Source: Taxillus chinensis (taxonomy: Eukaryota; Streptophyta; Magnoliopsida; Santalales; Loranthaceae). From it: DNA of 64,000 bases. The notes under the pieces are model-generated. The model searched no databases. It saw nothing but the letters and a program-made list of their open reading frames with translations, and was not told where the DNA came from. How positions within the stretch are numbered: position 1 is the stretch's first letter; each line of letters begins with the position of its first letter. The position numbers and the translations under genes are program-made. The stretch covers positions 13,851,842 to 13,915,841 of the forward strand of contig CM042084.1 in assembly GCA_023512835.1 (NCBI GenBank), written 5' to 3'. Below, one piece after another: positions 1 to 11,727 of the stretch.

Positions 1-1490
1 TTGAAATATATTTGGTTGGAATATTTTTTTTGTTTTTGTTTTAAAAAATATTAATTATTTTTAGAATATAAAATTTAAAAATAATAAATAATAAATTTAA
101 TTTAAAAGACTTCTAAAATAAAAATATTCATTAGTTATTTTTATTTTTTATATTCGATAACAACAGTTATAAGTTATTATATTTTAAAAACAAAAAATAC
201 TATAATTAAACATGTCTTTATAAATGAAGACATGTACAATCCAACATCTACCATCCTAACAAAATCTGACACCTACAAAAAGGGAAACAAAAAAGCTTTT
301 AAGTGACAATTGATCACAATCTATAGCCAAAATAACTGATTAAATTTAAAGGGTTCATTTATCTTATTTTATTAAATGATATGTTATATGTGGTAATTAA
401 TATTGGTTATTAATATATATTTTAATGTTAGAGCATTGATGTTGTAGTCTATCATAATATTGTGAATTTTAAAATTTTAGTAAAAATAAATTTAAAAATA
501 AAAATTATAGAGTGATATCTATATTTAAAATATTACTATTTATCTTTGAATTAATTTTTTTATTATATTTTTAATTTATTTATACTTTTGATTAGTTATA
601 GTTAACAAAAAAGGGAAAAAATAAAAATAAAAATATAAAATAACGTGCAGAACAATAAAAAATATATATAAAATAATATACTATTTATACACTAAAATAA
701 ATATAAATAATATAAACCTAGATGCCAGTAATTACAAGATAATGTTTATCAGGAGCCATGCTCTTCTTTTGTCCTCATAGGACAAATTAGCTGGCAAAAT
801 AAGTGTCATGAGATAACCCGTTCAAGTCCTTTGGAGACAATAGAATTAGGAATGCTCTGTATATTACGTAGGATTTCAAGTCTGAAATTGCGCAATAGTC
901 TGTATATATATCTCTCTGGTTTGATATGGCCTACACCTAATCGATGAGTGGAGGGACTTGAGCGGTAATTTTATTTTATTTTTTGAGCCATGTCTTCCAC
1001 GCCGAAGAGTATGCATCAATCAACTCAATCTGACATGACTAAAATATTAAAAATCCAACTATTTTTGCTGCGAGTCAACCCCATTCCTTATTGACAAAAT
1101 GAATGCTACATAAAAGGTTTTCGCCATCACACAATGAATATAACCAATACAAGCAACGACAACTTGCAAACTCAAACCACTAACTTTCTTAAATGAATGT
1201 TGGGGTTAATGCCTGCGAATGTCGAGCAAGAGACTATTTTCAGTATATTGGATTAATATGAACAATACAATGTAAAATTATTCTTATCCCTAATAATTAT
1301 ACTATTGTATTATATGAAATATATTATACTATACAAATTAAAGTACAGATAAATAAAAGTAATACCATAAAGAAATTAAAACTCCAGTGATAAAAATAGA
1401 AATCAACGTTCACGAAACAAATAATAAAGCCATCTATGTGAATGAGTTTAGTTGAAGATTTGTATTGAGGCTCAAGTACAGTTTTGGCAT
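1..1490. other. AT-rich intergenic DNA, no gene seen
   Basis: Very AT-rich with stop codons in all frames and no codon-like stretch. Around 430-720 lies a segment (starting near 'gagcattgatgttg') with alternating A/T blocks, 'attttagtaaaaata' style runs and 'ttttgattagttata'. It resembles other AT-rich segments in this window near 6880-7080 and 9830-10150. It is probably a non-autonomous repeat, but I could not define its ends. Nothing else is supportable. Confidence 0.5.
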
Positions 1491-1868
1491 AATAAGTCAC
1501 TCATCATTATATTATTTTGGCATAAGTATATTTCACTGCAAAGTTATTACTAGCTTTAGTTCCTTCATAATTTTAAAAGTAACACTATATATGAAAATAC
1601 TACTACAATTCAATTTTGATTATAAAATAATATTTTAAATATAATCATTAATTATCAAATAAAATACAGATTCTTTTATTCAATTATGATATGAAAATAA
1701 AATTAACATTAACATTAATATTAAAATTTTAAAAACAAAGTATTCATTAATATAATTACAAACTAATACGAGATAATAATATATTAATATAAAATTTTAA
1801 AATAAAAAATTAAAATTATATCATCACTCAATGGTATTAATTCACTAGGCGAAGGTATTAAAGTTTGG
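1491..1868 (+). repeat. Left terminal inverted repeat of the fold-back element
   Basis: It pairs with 3846-4214. Shared blocks include the stretch around 1528-1560 ('tttcactgcaaagttatta' against its complement near 4160-4175), 'aaaatacagattctttta' near 1662 and 'aattcactaggcgaa' near 1840. AT-rich indels separate the blocks. Confidence 0.75.
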
Positions 1869-2640
1869 ATTTGGGGGGAGTTCTTGACTAAGAACCCTCA
1901 AATTTGGGGTATCTTCATATAAATTGAGATATAATTCACGTTTAATTGCATTTGAGGGTAGTTTAATCCATATGTTGTTAATATGGTGCATGAATTAGGT
2001 GTTTGAAATGACAAAATTGGGTATGTGGGGTGTAGCAATGAGGTAGTATGTGAAAACGTTAGAAAAATAAATAAAAATAGGATTTTATTGAACAGTCGTA
2101 GCATGCAACCGTGACCATGAAAGAGATTTGTGCTATGATTTTGTATTGGTTGTAGCCATCGTTGACTTGTGGGACTAGGCTAGGCGCCCATACTCGGCCA
2201 TTGTAGTCGAATGTCACATCTGGGCATGGTTTTGTGTTCTGTTTTCATCCATTCAATTTGTTTTAACTTTGAGAATCCCATTTAAGGTCTGTAAGACTAT
2301 TATGATGATGTTTTTTTTTTTTTTTGTCTTGTTTGAGTGTTATATGATGATATTTGAATTGATATGTTAGGTTTGGTCTTGTGAGCTACGAGTAAGCACT
2401 GTTTGGAGACATATGCTTGGCTTTTGTTGTTAGCTATATATGGTGTAGTTTTGTATGACTTTTGAACATATAATGTGCAGGGTTAATTTGGATAGGCGAC
2501 GTTTGAGGCCCCTAAGTTGGAGTATCGGTGGGATGTGATTTAACTTAGGCCAAGGCCTAAGCTAAACTATGAGAGGAATGTGTTTATGATAGGTTAAGGC
2601 CCAAATCGGAGATTATAGTTACTATTGTGATAGGGCCAAG

Positions 2641-3040
2641 TGTCACGGGGTCAGATTTTCTGTGTTTTTCAACCCATTGCGGCACTTGGCTTCTCTATAC
2701 ATGGTCCGCTAGTTTAGCTTTTGAGAGTTGAAGTACACGTAGATTAGTTTTGCACTACCATCGAGCTCATCGGAGAACGGCTCCGGTTTCCAACCGGTTG
2801 TGTAAGAATTGCTAAATTCTTTTTTTAACGTCAAGTCCTTGACTAGCGACGTACTCTCTGCATTCAATCGGGTCAGCACGTCTGAACTCCAAAGGGACTT
2901 CATCCATTCTCCTCCACGAATTGACTAGAGCTTCCCGCTGTGCACTATCTATGCTTCAACTAACCCCTCTCTTTCAGGTAACATGAATACATTTATGGAT
3001 CGTGCCACTAAGAAACGCCCCGAATCCTCGGGGCATGACA
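2641..3040 (-). repeat. TRIM LTR (3' LTR in element orientation)
   Basis: 400 bp, starting 'tgtcacggggtcag' and ending 'cggggcatgaca'. Compared with the other LTR it carries an extra ~40 bp near 2900-2945. The remaining alignment is interrupted mainly by point differences. Confidence 0.88.
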
Positions 3041-3196
3041 TTTTCCTCCACCTAATCCTCGCAACATCCTTGTTGCATTTGTTGACATCGCTTTCCTGCA
3101 GGCTGCAACACCTTTACTAAGATGCTCCCCGCTCGCCCAATGTCCAACGGATGGGAGGCTTCCAAGATCGCTTCGGCGCGCTCTTTCGTACTTCAT
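3008..3196 (-). other. 62-codon ORF inside the TRIM interior, probably non-coding
   Basis: An ATG-initiated frame on the minus strand runs from the TRIM interior through the polypurine tract into the 3' LTR. It contains 'GSLPSVGHWASGEHLSKG' and 'RMLRGLGGGKCHAP'. TRIMs are not known to encode proteins, and this is most likely a chance frame. I list it because it lacks stops in a short element and could be compared across copies of the family. Confidence 0.25.
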
Positions 3197-3363
3197 TGCC
3201 CAACTCTATATCACACTCTAGGATACTCCAACTCTATGGACGCGAAGCATGTAAGACACTACTGGTCGACTCACCTCTGTGAGCTCCCACCTTGAGATCA
3301 CGCTACTCGCGAGAGTGCTCGGCGAGTCTTCAGGATACGGGTCGATTCGGCTCTGATACCACT

Positions 3364-3724
3364 TGTCACGGGATCAGATTTTCTGTATCTCTCAACCCAT
3401 TGCGGCACTTAGTTTCTCTTTATACGGTCCGCTAAGTTTAGCCTTTGAGGGTTGCGGCGCACGTAGACTGGTTTCGTCCTACCATCGGGCTCATCCGGGC
3501 AACGACTCTAGTTTCCGACCAGTTTGTGTAAGGATGGCCAAATTTCTTCTTTAACGTCAAGTCCTTGACTAGCACTGTGCTCCCCGCATTCAACTGGGTT
3601 AGCACATCTGAACGTTGAAGGGGCCGCACCATCTACGCTTCAACCAACTCCTCTATTTCAGATAGCACGAATACATTTATAGATCGTGCCACTAAGAAAC
3701 GTCCTGAATCATCGGGCAGTGACA
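3364..3724 (-). repeat. TRIM LTR (5' LTR in element orientation)
   Basis: 361 bp, starting 'tgtcacgggatcag' and ending 'cgggcagtgaca'. It is directly preceded on the plus strand by the reverse complement of the primer-binding site (3349-3361), which fixes the element on the minus strand. Confidence 0.88.
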
Positions 3725-3845
3725 CAAGGGTCTTAATGCTGGTAGATTGATATGTGATATGATGCCATTGATATGACTATTTAAGGTCTTAGCGTTTTAA
3801 TGGTATTTGAACTTGCGTTTGGGTGATAATCATTTATAGTGTGTT

Positions 3846-4214
3846 TAAAATTTGAATACCTTTCGCCTAGTGAATTAATACTAATAAAAAATTATTTTTA
3901 TTTTAAAATAAAAAATTTAAATATTATTGTCTTGTATTAGTTTGCATTTATATTTATGAATACTTTGTTTTTAAAATTTAATATTAATGTTACTATTATT
4001 TTCAGATTATATTTGAATAAAAGAATCTGTATTTTTATTTTTATTTGATAATTCATTGTTATATTTAAAATATTATTTCATAACCAAAATAGGATTGTAT
4101 TAGTAGTTTTGTATATAACACGTTACTTTTAAAACTATGAGGGTGCTAAAGCTAGTAATAACTTTACAGTGAAATATTCTTATGCTAAAATAATACCATG
4201 ATGAGTGACTTATT
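3846..4214 (-). repeat. Right terminal inverted repeat of the fold-back element
   Basis: Reverse complement of 1491-1868, running from 'atgagtgacttatt' at the outer end to 'cgcctagtgaatt' at the inner end. By eye the two arms are mostly identical in the non-AT blocks, which suggests the element is not very old. Confidence 0.75.
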
Positions 4215-5262
4215 GAGAAGTTGTTAAGTTTTGACTTATAACACAAATAATAATGTGAAAATAAAATGAGGATATCAATACTAACAATTAATAAAAAAAA
4301 TAACTTAGTGTTATTTTGCAAGATATGATTAATAGCATCATTGCTACTATTTAACCTTATTATTACTCGACTTATCCACTCGACTTCTTAGTACCTAAGG
4401 ACATCAGTAAGTGAAATCTAGGACTTTTGTGGACTTTTAAGCTATACAAGAGTATCACCTAAATGGATTATGATTTGGTAAAACTTTTTTTTTGTTGTTG
4501 TGGTTATTTATCATTGGGATAAGAATAGATAAAAACCATAAATCCTGCAAGTAATCGCTCACATTGTGAGATTAGGTTACCTAAAATATAAAGATAACAA
4601 GTGTCCTTTTTCATAGATTTAGGGAGTTTAATTACGCGCCTATCTAGAATTAATACATATTTGAAACCTAAATATAGCATCATTAAGAATAGATTTTAAT
4701 TAACTTAGTGGCACTAACACTAGGTTTGAAATTCGTATGATACACACATGCACTTTATTTTTTGATACCTGATATGATAGCGGTGACAGCACAATGTATA
4801 AAGTTTGCTATTCCCGGAAAATATGCTTCGATCGGTAACGTATTAACTTTGCAGCTAGGCTACGTCTACAATCTACTGTGTAGTAGTATTATGCTTTATA
4901 GATATAAAAATGTCTATAGCAGTCCGTCATCTCAATTTTCCAATGACTTGAAATATGCTAAAATGCCTCCTTAATTAAACAGTGATGTGGCTTCGCGCGC
5001 AACAAGTGCAAAGGGGTGGGGGTATTCTCCTCCAGGCTCCAGCTATCTCCAGTTTTGCCAGGCCCGACATAGGGCCTTGGGGTTCTTTGTGTCGGGCCAT
5101 TCCGGTCCTTTGTTTCTGTATCTCTCTCCTTTCCCTAATCTCCACGTCTCTAGGTGTAACATTGCCACTCATCCGCTGAGTGGACTGGGGAGACAGTAAG
5201 CAGCACGTGAATTTTAGTAACAGCTGGTCTTCATGGAAAGATGAGAGAATATATTACGGGCC

Positions 5263-5310
<48 letters not shown>

Positions 5311-5560
5311 GTGTGAGGGAGAGGGAGATATTTGAGTTCCGAGGGCTGCTGTAGCGTCTTCCTCCTTTTTTTGAATTCACTGTTATACGTTGAGAATGAG
5401 GACACCTACACAAAACTCCGTCTGCGCCTAACACACCCAACTTCCCTCCTCCCCGGCCGGCCCCTAAACCTACTTACTGTCCCGGCGGCGCGCGTAGCCT
5501 GTGCTATATATAATAATATAATTACGTTGTATAAGGGTGGACATATTTAGGATTACAATT
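4215..5560. other. Intergenic DNA with a GC-richer island, no gene called
   Basis: 4215-4975 is ordinary AT-rich DNA. 4980-5200 is GC-richer and open in several frames but has no recognisable domain. It contains an inverted repeat, GGCCCGACA / TGTCGGGCC around 5061-5098, able to form a 9-bp stem. A 'cgcgcgtagcc' stretch with following AT repeats lies near 5490. I cannot assign a gene. Confidence 0.4.
5265..5309. repeat. (AT)n microsatellite
   Basis: About 22 AT dinucleotides in an uninterrupted run, ending just before 'ctgtgtgaggg'. Confidence 0.95.
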
Positions 5561-7735
5561 TCCAACCTTACTCATAATGTTTAGTCATACGAGAATACTT
5601 TTATTAACCCATTTTCAAATTTCAATACTAGAATTCAATTATGTGATTTTGTCTTACCGTCCTTTAAGAGCGAAATTTCGTGGTTGCCTTGGGCTTGGTC
5701 TTTGCCCTTTTTAATTTATAATTTCTTTTCCTGACACATGCTACATATTAATTAATTAACTAGCTTTTAAGTGCTTGATGTACTTTTATATAAATATTTT
5801 ACCTCTCTATCTAAAAAAAATATACACACTTTGGTCTCGAATACGAATACGAAAAAGGTATGGGCGTGAGCATAGTACGAACATCTCAAATATCGATGTA
5901 GGATGTCTCACTACAGTTTTAAATATGTAGTAAACAAGTTCGGACATTTCCTTTCTCACCATCTATCAAAAAGTGTAAAATCGTAAAGGCTTGTTGTCAC
6001 TGCTCGCCAAATCCACCCAACTCGAGTAACCATCACCTCAGGGCTAAAGGCAGCTGGAATTGTTATTAATTCCCTTCCACCTCTTAGTAAAAAACACGTG
6101 GTTAGAGACACCATACTCGTTTATAGTAATAATAATAATAATAACATTAATACTATTGACCGATTGTCAGCATGCACGAAATGATAAGAAGGCTTCACAT
6201 TTTATTTTATATATTTTCTATCAGCATACGAATCAAGTGGGAGTGGCGCCGCAAGCTGTGCGATGACGGATGACATGGCCGGAGAAATGCAATCGAGCAA
6301 CAGCGCTCTGCATCATAACTCTTTTACTAAAAATGTGTGTCTGTGTTTGCGTGAGACTGTGGTCGTGTCGCTGGGTACGTATAGCTGCTTAGGGAGGGAA
6401 GCTATTGAGTATTTGTTGTGGGGCGCGCGGCGGACCCAACTGCTTCATCATCTCACACTAGTCGTGGAATACTTCTTCTCTTGCCTTTATATGTACGTAA
6501 GATATGAATGTTTTTTTTAACAAAAACATTATTTATGATGATATATAATAATTAAGTAACATCGTTGTCATATTCAAGTCCAACTAATCTCTCGGTTTAT
6601 AATATTTCTTGCATTGGCTAAATCACTCAATAATTGTTAATTATAAAAACTTGTTACTCGTTAATTCTTGTTATAATTAGTTGAATTCATTTATCCGATG
6701 CTTCTATATCCTGTGATTAACAATCTTATTCTATTCATATATATATATATGACACGTGAACATTCATATCAAATTTGACTTCTTTTTTTCTAAAATTTAC
6801 ATTTTTTATAGATTCATAAAAGAAATATGTACAGGTTTTCTAAAATGAAATATATCAATAGAAAACGAGTGAATTCTCAGAAGGATTTATTATTCATCTA
6901 TAAATTTTTTTATAATTTTTAATATATTTGTTTATACACATAACTTTTGATTAATTATAAATTTATAATAAATGAAAGAAAGAGAGAAAAAATAAAAAAT
7001 AAAAATATTATTTAAAAGAATAAAATTAGAGATGAAAATTATAAAAATTAAGTATACTTTTCATTTTTGGAAAATCCAAACTGATGTGAATAATTTTATG
7101 TCTAATGTTAAAAAAAAAGTAGGGAGAGGAGGAGGAGGTTGTATATGAGATACCCTACAAACGCAATTATCCGTAGGGGTCAATTGAAGTTTTATATAAT
7201 TAAATGTAATTCAATCCGTAACAGATTCGATGGCTGACGAATCTGTATTATGTTTGAATACACCGATATATATATATATATATGTATATATATACTAAAG
7301 CCGTGAATGGACACATGATTTTCACGAGGGTGGCTACTAATATTTAACTTTAAAATGCCACCTACATTACATGTCGAACCTTCTTTTTATGCGTGTTTTT
7401 TTTTAGTATACTAATCGAAAATGTTTTAAAATCCTTCAAAGCCTTACTTGGTCAAGGGACTCAAGTTGAATGACAAAAAGCCCATAAATAGTATTTGAAA
7501 TTATGGCTGTTCATTGGAATTGACGTGTTTGACAAACCAATAATTTAAAGGGGAAATCACGGATAAACCGTAAATAAAGAATAATGATAACAGCTATTTT
7601 AAAACTAGATGTATATATTTTAATTAATGTTTGTTTCTTCAATTAGGAAAATACTTGTCGCCCCCATGTTTTTAAAAGTGGCAATTATTTATTTCTTGTA
7701 TAATTGCAGTTAACAGTACCGAATGCTTGTCATTT

Positions 7736-7774
<39 letters not shown>

Positions 7775-10640
7775 AGAGTTTCAAATATTTGTGCCTTTTG
7801 GATTCGTCGATTTTGATGATTTGTTGTGTTTCTGTTTTTCTGGCCTTTGACGGACCAGCTCCAACTCTGAGCCATCCACATTGCTAAAGTTTAAAATAGC
7901 GCACACGATTGGTGCGCTGATTATTAGTGTGTACCATTTCTCTTACTTTTCAAATTTTGTAAAATTTATTTCTCTCGCCAAATTATAGCAAACTATAATT
8001 AGACGGCTACAAATGGTTTCAAAGAGGATAGTGCAACAGTCAAAAGTTTAATAAATTTCACTAAAATTTATGTCTTGATTAAAATGTTTTGTTAAATATC
8101 AAACTTTCAGGTGTTGATTAGTCAAATTTAAATAGTTATTATTTTAAAAATTGAAATTTAATTAAATAAATTTATAAGTAAGATATAAATTTTAAATATA
8201 ACTTGTATTTAATATCACAAATATTTAGTTAGTTAGTTTTCTCGTTAAATAATTGCGAGAAATTAATGAACACCTGCCCGGTTTTTTTTTTTTTTTTTTT
8301 TTTTGGAACATGTGTGCTGACTGGTGTCGCCGCACGGAGGCCAATAGCCTGTAAGTTTCGTGCATAGGAGTTTTATTTATTTTCTTTCTGAAACACTTTT
8401 GCACCCAAGAAAAAATTAAATACCTGCAGGAGATGCCTGAAGTGAAATGTCCAGCCATTTGATTTTATTGACTAAGTGGTGCGTAGGACATCGGTAGGAA
8501 TAAATTATATAAAGGTATAACTTCCATCATAATACGTACGTCCTAAAATGAATTGTTATGTGCTTTAATAGAGTAATGACATTTATAATTGGAATTGTGT
8601 AATTAATGAGTAATCATGATATCAGTTCCAGTTTTATAAAAATACAGGGAATCAGTTACATAAATTATTAAAACTTGTGTTTAAAACGAACTAGAAATCA
8701 GTTGCATGAACTCACAGGATGACCCACAGATTTTAAAATATATATATATATATATATATTAAATTTAAAACAAATTAATATATATACAACTGAATAGATA
8801 AAGTAATAATTTAAATTATTTTAATATATTATAATATTTCATTAATTTAATAAATTTTAAATTTTATTTTATAATTACTCACATACCAAATAATAAATAT
8901 GTTAATATTCTGATATTTACTTATATAATATAAAAAAGCTTTAATATATTATATATAATTAAATATAAGTCAGCAAGTTTTTTCATATATTTTTAAAAAA
9001 TATAATATTTATAAAAAATTATGAAATTTGACTAATCAATTAAAATTTTATAATATAATATATACATTAAAATTTTAAAATATTTATAATTAAAAAAACT
9101 CACAATCTTGCATGGGACAAGCTTAAACGTACTAACTCGTTTATACCCAGTTGCCCACATTTTAAAAGGACTTAGAATTAATTGGCCCGATTCATCTACA
9201 CACCCACCCGTAAGCCTGAATCTGTTTTACATTCCTATCTTTAATGTATTTTTCTCGCTATTTAAACAAACCACGGTTTATTGGCGGAATTGGTGAGATT
9301 TATGCAGTGTCACATAAAAATTGGGAAAAACAGGACTATAACTTTTATTTATTTAAAATGTTTCATTTTTATATGACACACCATATTTTCAACTTCGGAA
9401 TTTCATTTTTCTAGCACCAACAACCGTTAAATTTTGTCTTATTTATTCGTTTCTTTAATTTCAGCAATATATATATATATATAAGTTATTTGATGATTGG
9501 AAGAAGATTAATTTTGTGGTGGGCGTGAGCGGTATCAGAAGTCACGGATAAAATAAATTTCGCCTCTAAATTATAAACAAAGATATGTGAACAATGACGT
9601 TACAAATAAAACGGATGATTTCAGCATTATTATTAAGCACATCATTATATTCTAGTAGGCACAGCACAGGATCGAAAATTACATGAGGGCACCTAGAAGA
9701 CTGCTTGTCAGTTGTCACAACAAAGACCTATAAGTGAAAGACCAAAAACTCCTTGTTCATAACCTAAGAGCAATAGAAAAACTAAGAAAATATGTACCTT
9801 ATATCGTCCACAGGATATATATATATATATAAATTTAACTAAAAATTCTATTCCCTAAAATTTTATTCTAACTCACGCAAAAAACCTTCCATATCTAATT
9901 CTATACAATTTTTCTATTCTTTTAAAATAATATTCTCATCTACTTTCTCTCTTCTACATATTATAACCATTCTACAATGAACTGCATAAAAATATATAGT
10001 AATTTTTTTTAGAAAGTAAATAATAAATACTTGAATATAAAAATTATTATTATTTATTTATTTTTAAATTTTAGTTTAGAAAAATTAAGAGAGAATCATT
10101 TTTATTAAAATTTTATTTTTTAAAAAAAGTAAAGAAAAAAAAATATATAAGAAAAGTGACGTAAATGCGATTAATAATAGAGCAAGGGATAATATTATCT
10201 GTTAATCATTAACATACATGCCTCGTACTAGACAAACGGACAAAATAGAACAAGCTCTCTCCAACGTTGCGCTAACCGATTGGTTGTTATACACCATACC
10301 AAACAAACAAGAAAGAAAGAAAGAAAAAAAAAAAAGCAGGGAAGACAAAAAAAGACGGCCATTTTCCTGCATCTCTCTCTCTTGCCTTTGCCTTTTTCAG
10401 TAGAAAATTGAAATAAAAATCTCATGCATAAAGTTACTGTTTGTACATAAAATCAACGCGATGGGCAAGAGTGATTTGCCAATAAAAAATGATTGACAGC
10501 AGGGCGGCCAGTGGGAAGCAGCCGGACCCCGTCGTCAAGAGGGTACGGGTCCATGTCAATGAGCAGGCTGCAATGCGATGTTTAACCTCTCAATAATTAC
10601 CTTTCCGTTCCCATTTACTCCTAATATATAAAAGTAAAAA
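5561..10640. other. Long AT-rich intergenic region upstream of the KNOX gene
   Basis: No reading frame has codon-like composition or a known domain. It contains scattered microsatellites: (AT)n near 6740, 7267 and 8740, and (GT)n at 7739-7770. A 23-base T run lies near 8282-8304. AT-rich repeat-like blocks at 6880-7080 and 9830-10150 resemble those in the first kilobase. Nothing else is supportable. Confidence 0.5.
7739..7770. repeat. (GT)n microsatellite
   Basis: About 16 uninterrupted GT dinucleotides. Confidence 0.95.
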
Positions 10641-10642
10641 TA

Positions 10643-10726
10643 TGTGCTTAAGCACACATGATGATATGACGCATTAGACATTGGTAAAAAAAGCGTGAGA
10701 CCAATGTCTAAATTTCAGACATTGGT
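10643..10726. promoter_or_regulatory. Palindrome and hairpin cluster upstream of KNOX
   Basis: Three symmetric elements lie within 85 bp. TGTGCTTAAGCACA (10643-10656) is a perfect 14-bp palindrome. TAGACATTGGT (10675-10685) and ACCAATGTCTA (10700-10710) form a perfect 11-bp stem with a 14-base loop. CAGACATTGGT (10716-10726) is a third copy in direct orientation. The cluster lies about 1.0 kb upstream of the KNOX start codon. Any regulatory role is inferred. Confidence 0.35.
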
Positions 10727-10926
10727 GATCGGACAATGAATAAAGAAAAGATTAAAATAAAATAAAAAACTAAGATACGTATTAGATGACATATAGTTTA
10801 ATTTATAATTTTATATAGTTGTACCGCGGGAACAGAAGAGAAGGGAAGTGGAGGAGATTAATTAATATAAACTAAGAGTGGGGAAAAAAAATAGTAATCC
10901 ACTAAAGGCGACTAAAATAGTGACAC

Positions 10927-11727
10927 AATAATATAAAGGGGCAGCGAAAATGAATAAAATCAATCAATCTGGTTGCCTTAACTCCTCCTGGGCCTAGTCC
11001 TTCGCAGCTACCTCTCTCTCTCTCTTTCTCTCTCTCTCCAGTCCAGTCTCTTCATCACTTTTTTTATTTTTATTTTTTTTAATTTTCAAATATTTCTTTT
11101 ACTCCCGAACCCCAAAGAACGTCTTGTCACCTTAAGCCGAACCCCCAAAAACCCACACCACCGTCAGGCGACGACGTTTCCGACCAGCGGTGCAATTAAA
11201 TCTCAGACAACGTTGTCGTCTTCGAAAGCATGTCGATCCAGCCAAAGACCGCCGCGTGCAACTTCGTCTACCACTCCTGCTCTCCATAACCCACCGTGTA
11301 ATTTCAACTGCGTCAACCCAAAATTCACAGCCACCACCAGTCTACAACCACCACCACCACTTGTGTGTGTGTGTGTGTGTGTATATATAAAAAGCTTGTT
11401 ATCTTTGGTTTTTTTGTTTATGTTTTTATGGTTTCAAGAAACAGAATCTATCAGATTCTCAATGACATCAGACATCATCGCATGATTCTCACCCTCCCCG
11501 ACAACATCCCCGGGCCGATCGCGGCTTCTCTCCTGCAACATCGACCTCTGGTGTTTGTAGTTCGGAGGTTCATAGGGGTTTTCTCGGCCCTGGTAACCTA
11601 AGTGTCGAATTTCTAGGGTTTTCAGTCGGAGGTTCATAGAGGTCTCCCTATTAATTTGTCGAGACAAATTTTTTTTCTTTAAAACAATTTCATATAAAAA
11701 AGAAGAAGAAGAAGAAGAAGAAGAAGA
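10927..11727 (+). promoter_or_regulatory. Putative KNOX promoter and leader with overlapping uORFs
   Basis: A TATA-like 'aatataaagg' near 10929 is followed by a TC-rich tract at 11011-11040, a common arrangement at plant leader starts. If transcription begins near there the 5' UTR is about 750 bases. It contains two overlapping ATG uORFs: 11420-11485 (21 codons) and 11428-11601 (57 codons, stop 126 bases before the main ATG). A (GAA)n tract at 11701-11727 abuts the KNOX start codon. TSS position and any leader intron are not determined. Confidence 0.35.

Larger units (their letters stand above)
2641..3724 (-). mobile_element. TRIM (terminal-repeat retrotransposon in miniature), complete
   Basis: Two direct LTRs (2641-3040 and 3364-3724) both begin TGTCAC and end TGACA, and flank a ~323-bp interior. 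Reading the minus strand, the 5' LTR ends at 3364 and is followed after two bases by TGGTATCAGAGCC (3349-3361), the canonical plant primer-binding site complementary to initiator-Met tRNA. The other end of the interior is a purine tract on the minus strand (complement of 3041-3057, 'ggtggaggaaaa') abutting the 3' LTR, as expected of a polypurine tract. The bases 'caag' occur just before (2637-2640) and just after (3725-3728), a likely target-site duplication. There is no gag or pol. LTR, PBS and PPT without coding capacity at ~1.1 kb define a TRIM. It is nested inside the fold-back element. Confidence 0.88.
1491..4214. mobile_element. Fold-back element with ~370-bp terminal inverted repeats
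   Basis: The sequence from 1491 inward (starts 'aataagtcactcat') is matched in reverse complement from 4214 inward (ends 'atgagtgacttatt'). The match continues for about 370 bp on each side, to the shared inner motif 'aattcactaggcgaa' near 1840-1855 and its complement near 3865-3880, with small indels. Such long TIRs are typical of Mutator-like or fold-back DNA transposons. No transposase reading frame is visible, so it is non-autonomous. A 1,084-bp TRIM retrotransposon sits in its interior; without it the element would be about 1.64 kb. I could not find a convincing target-site duplication outside the TIRs, so the family assignment is open. Confidence 0.75.
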
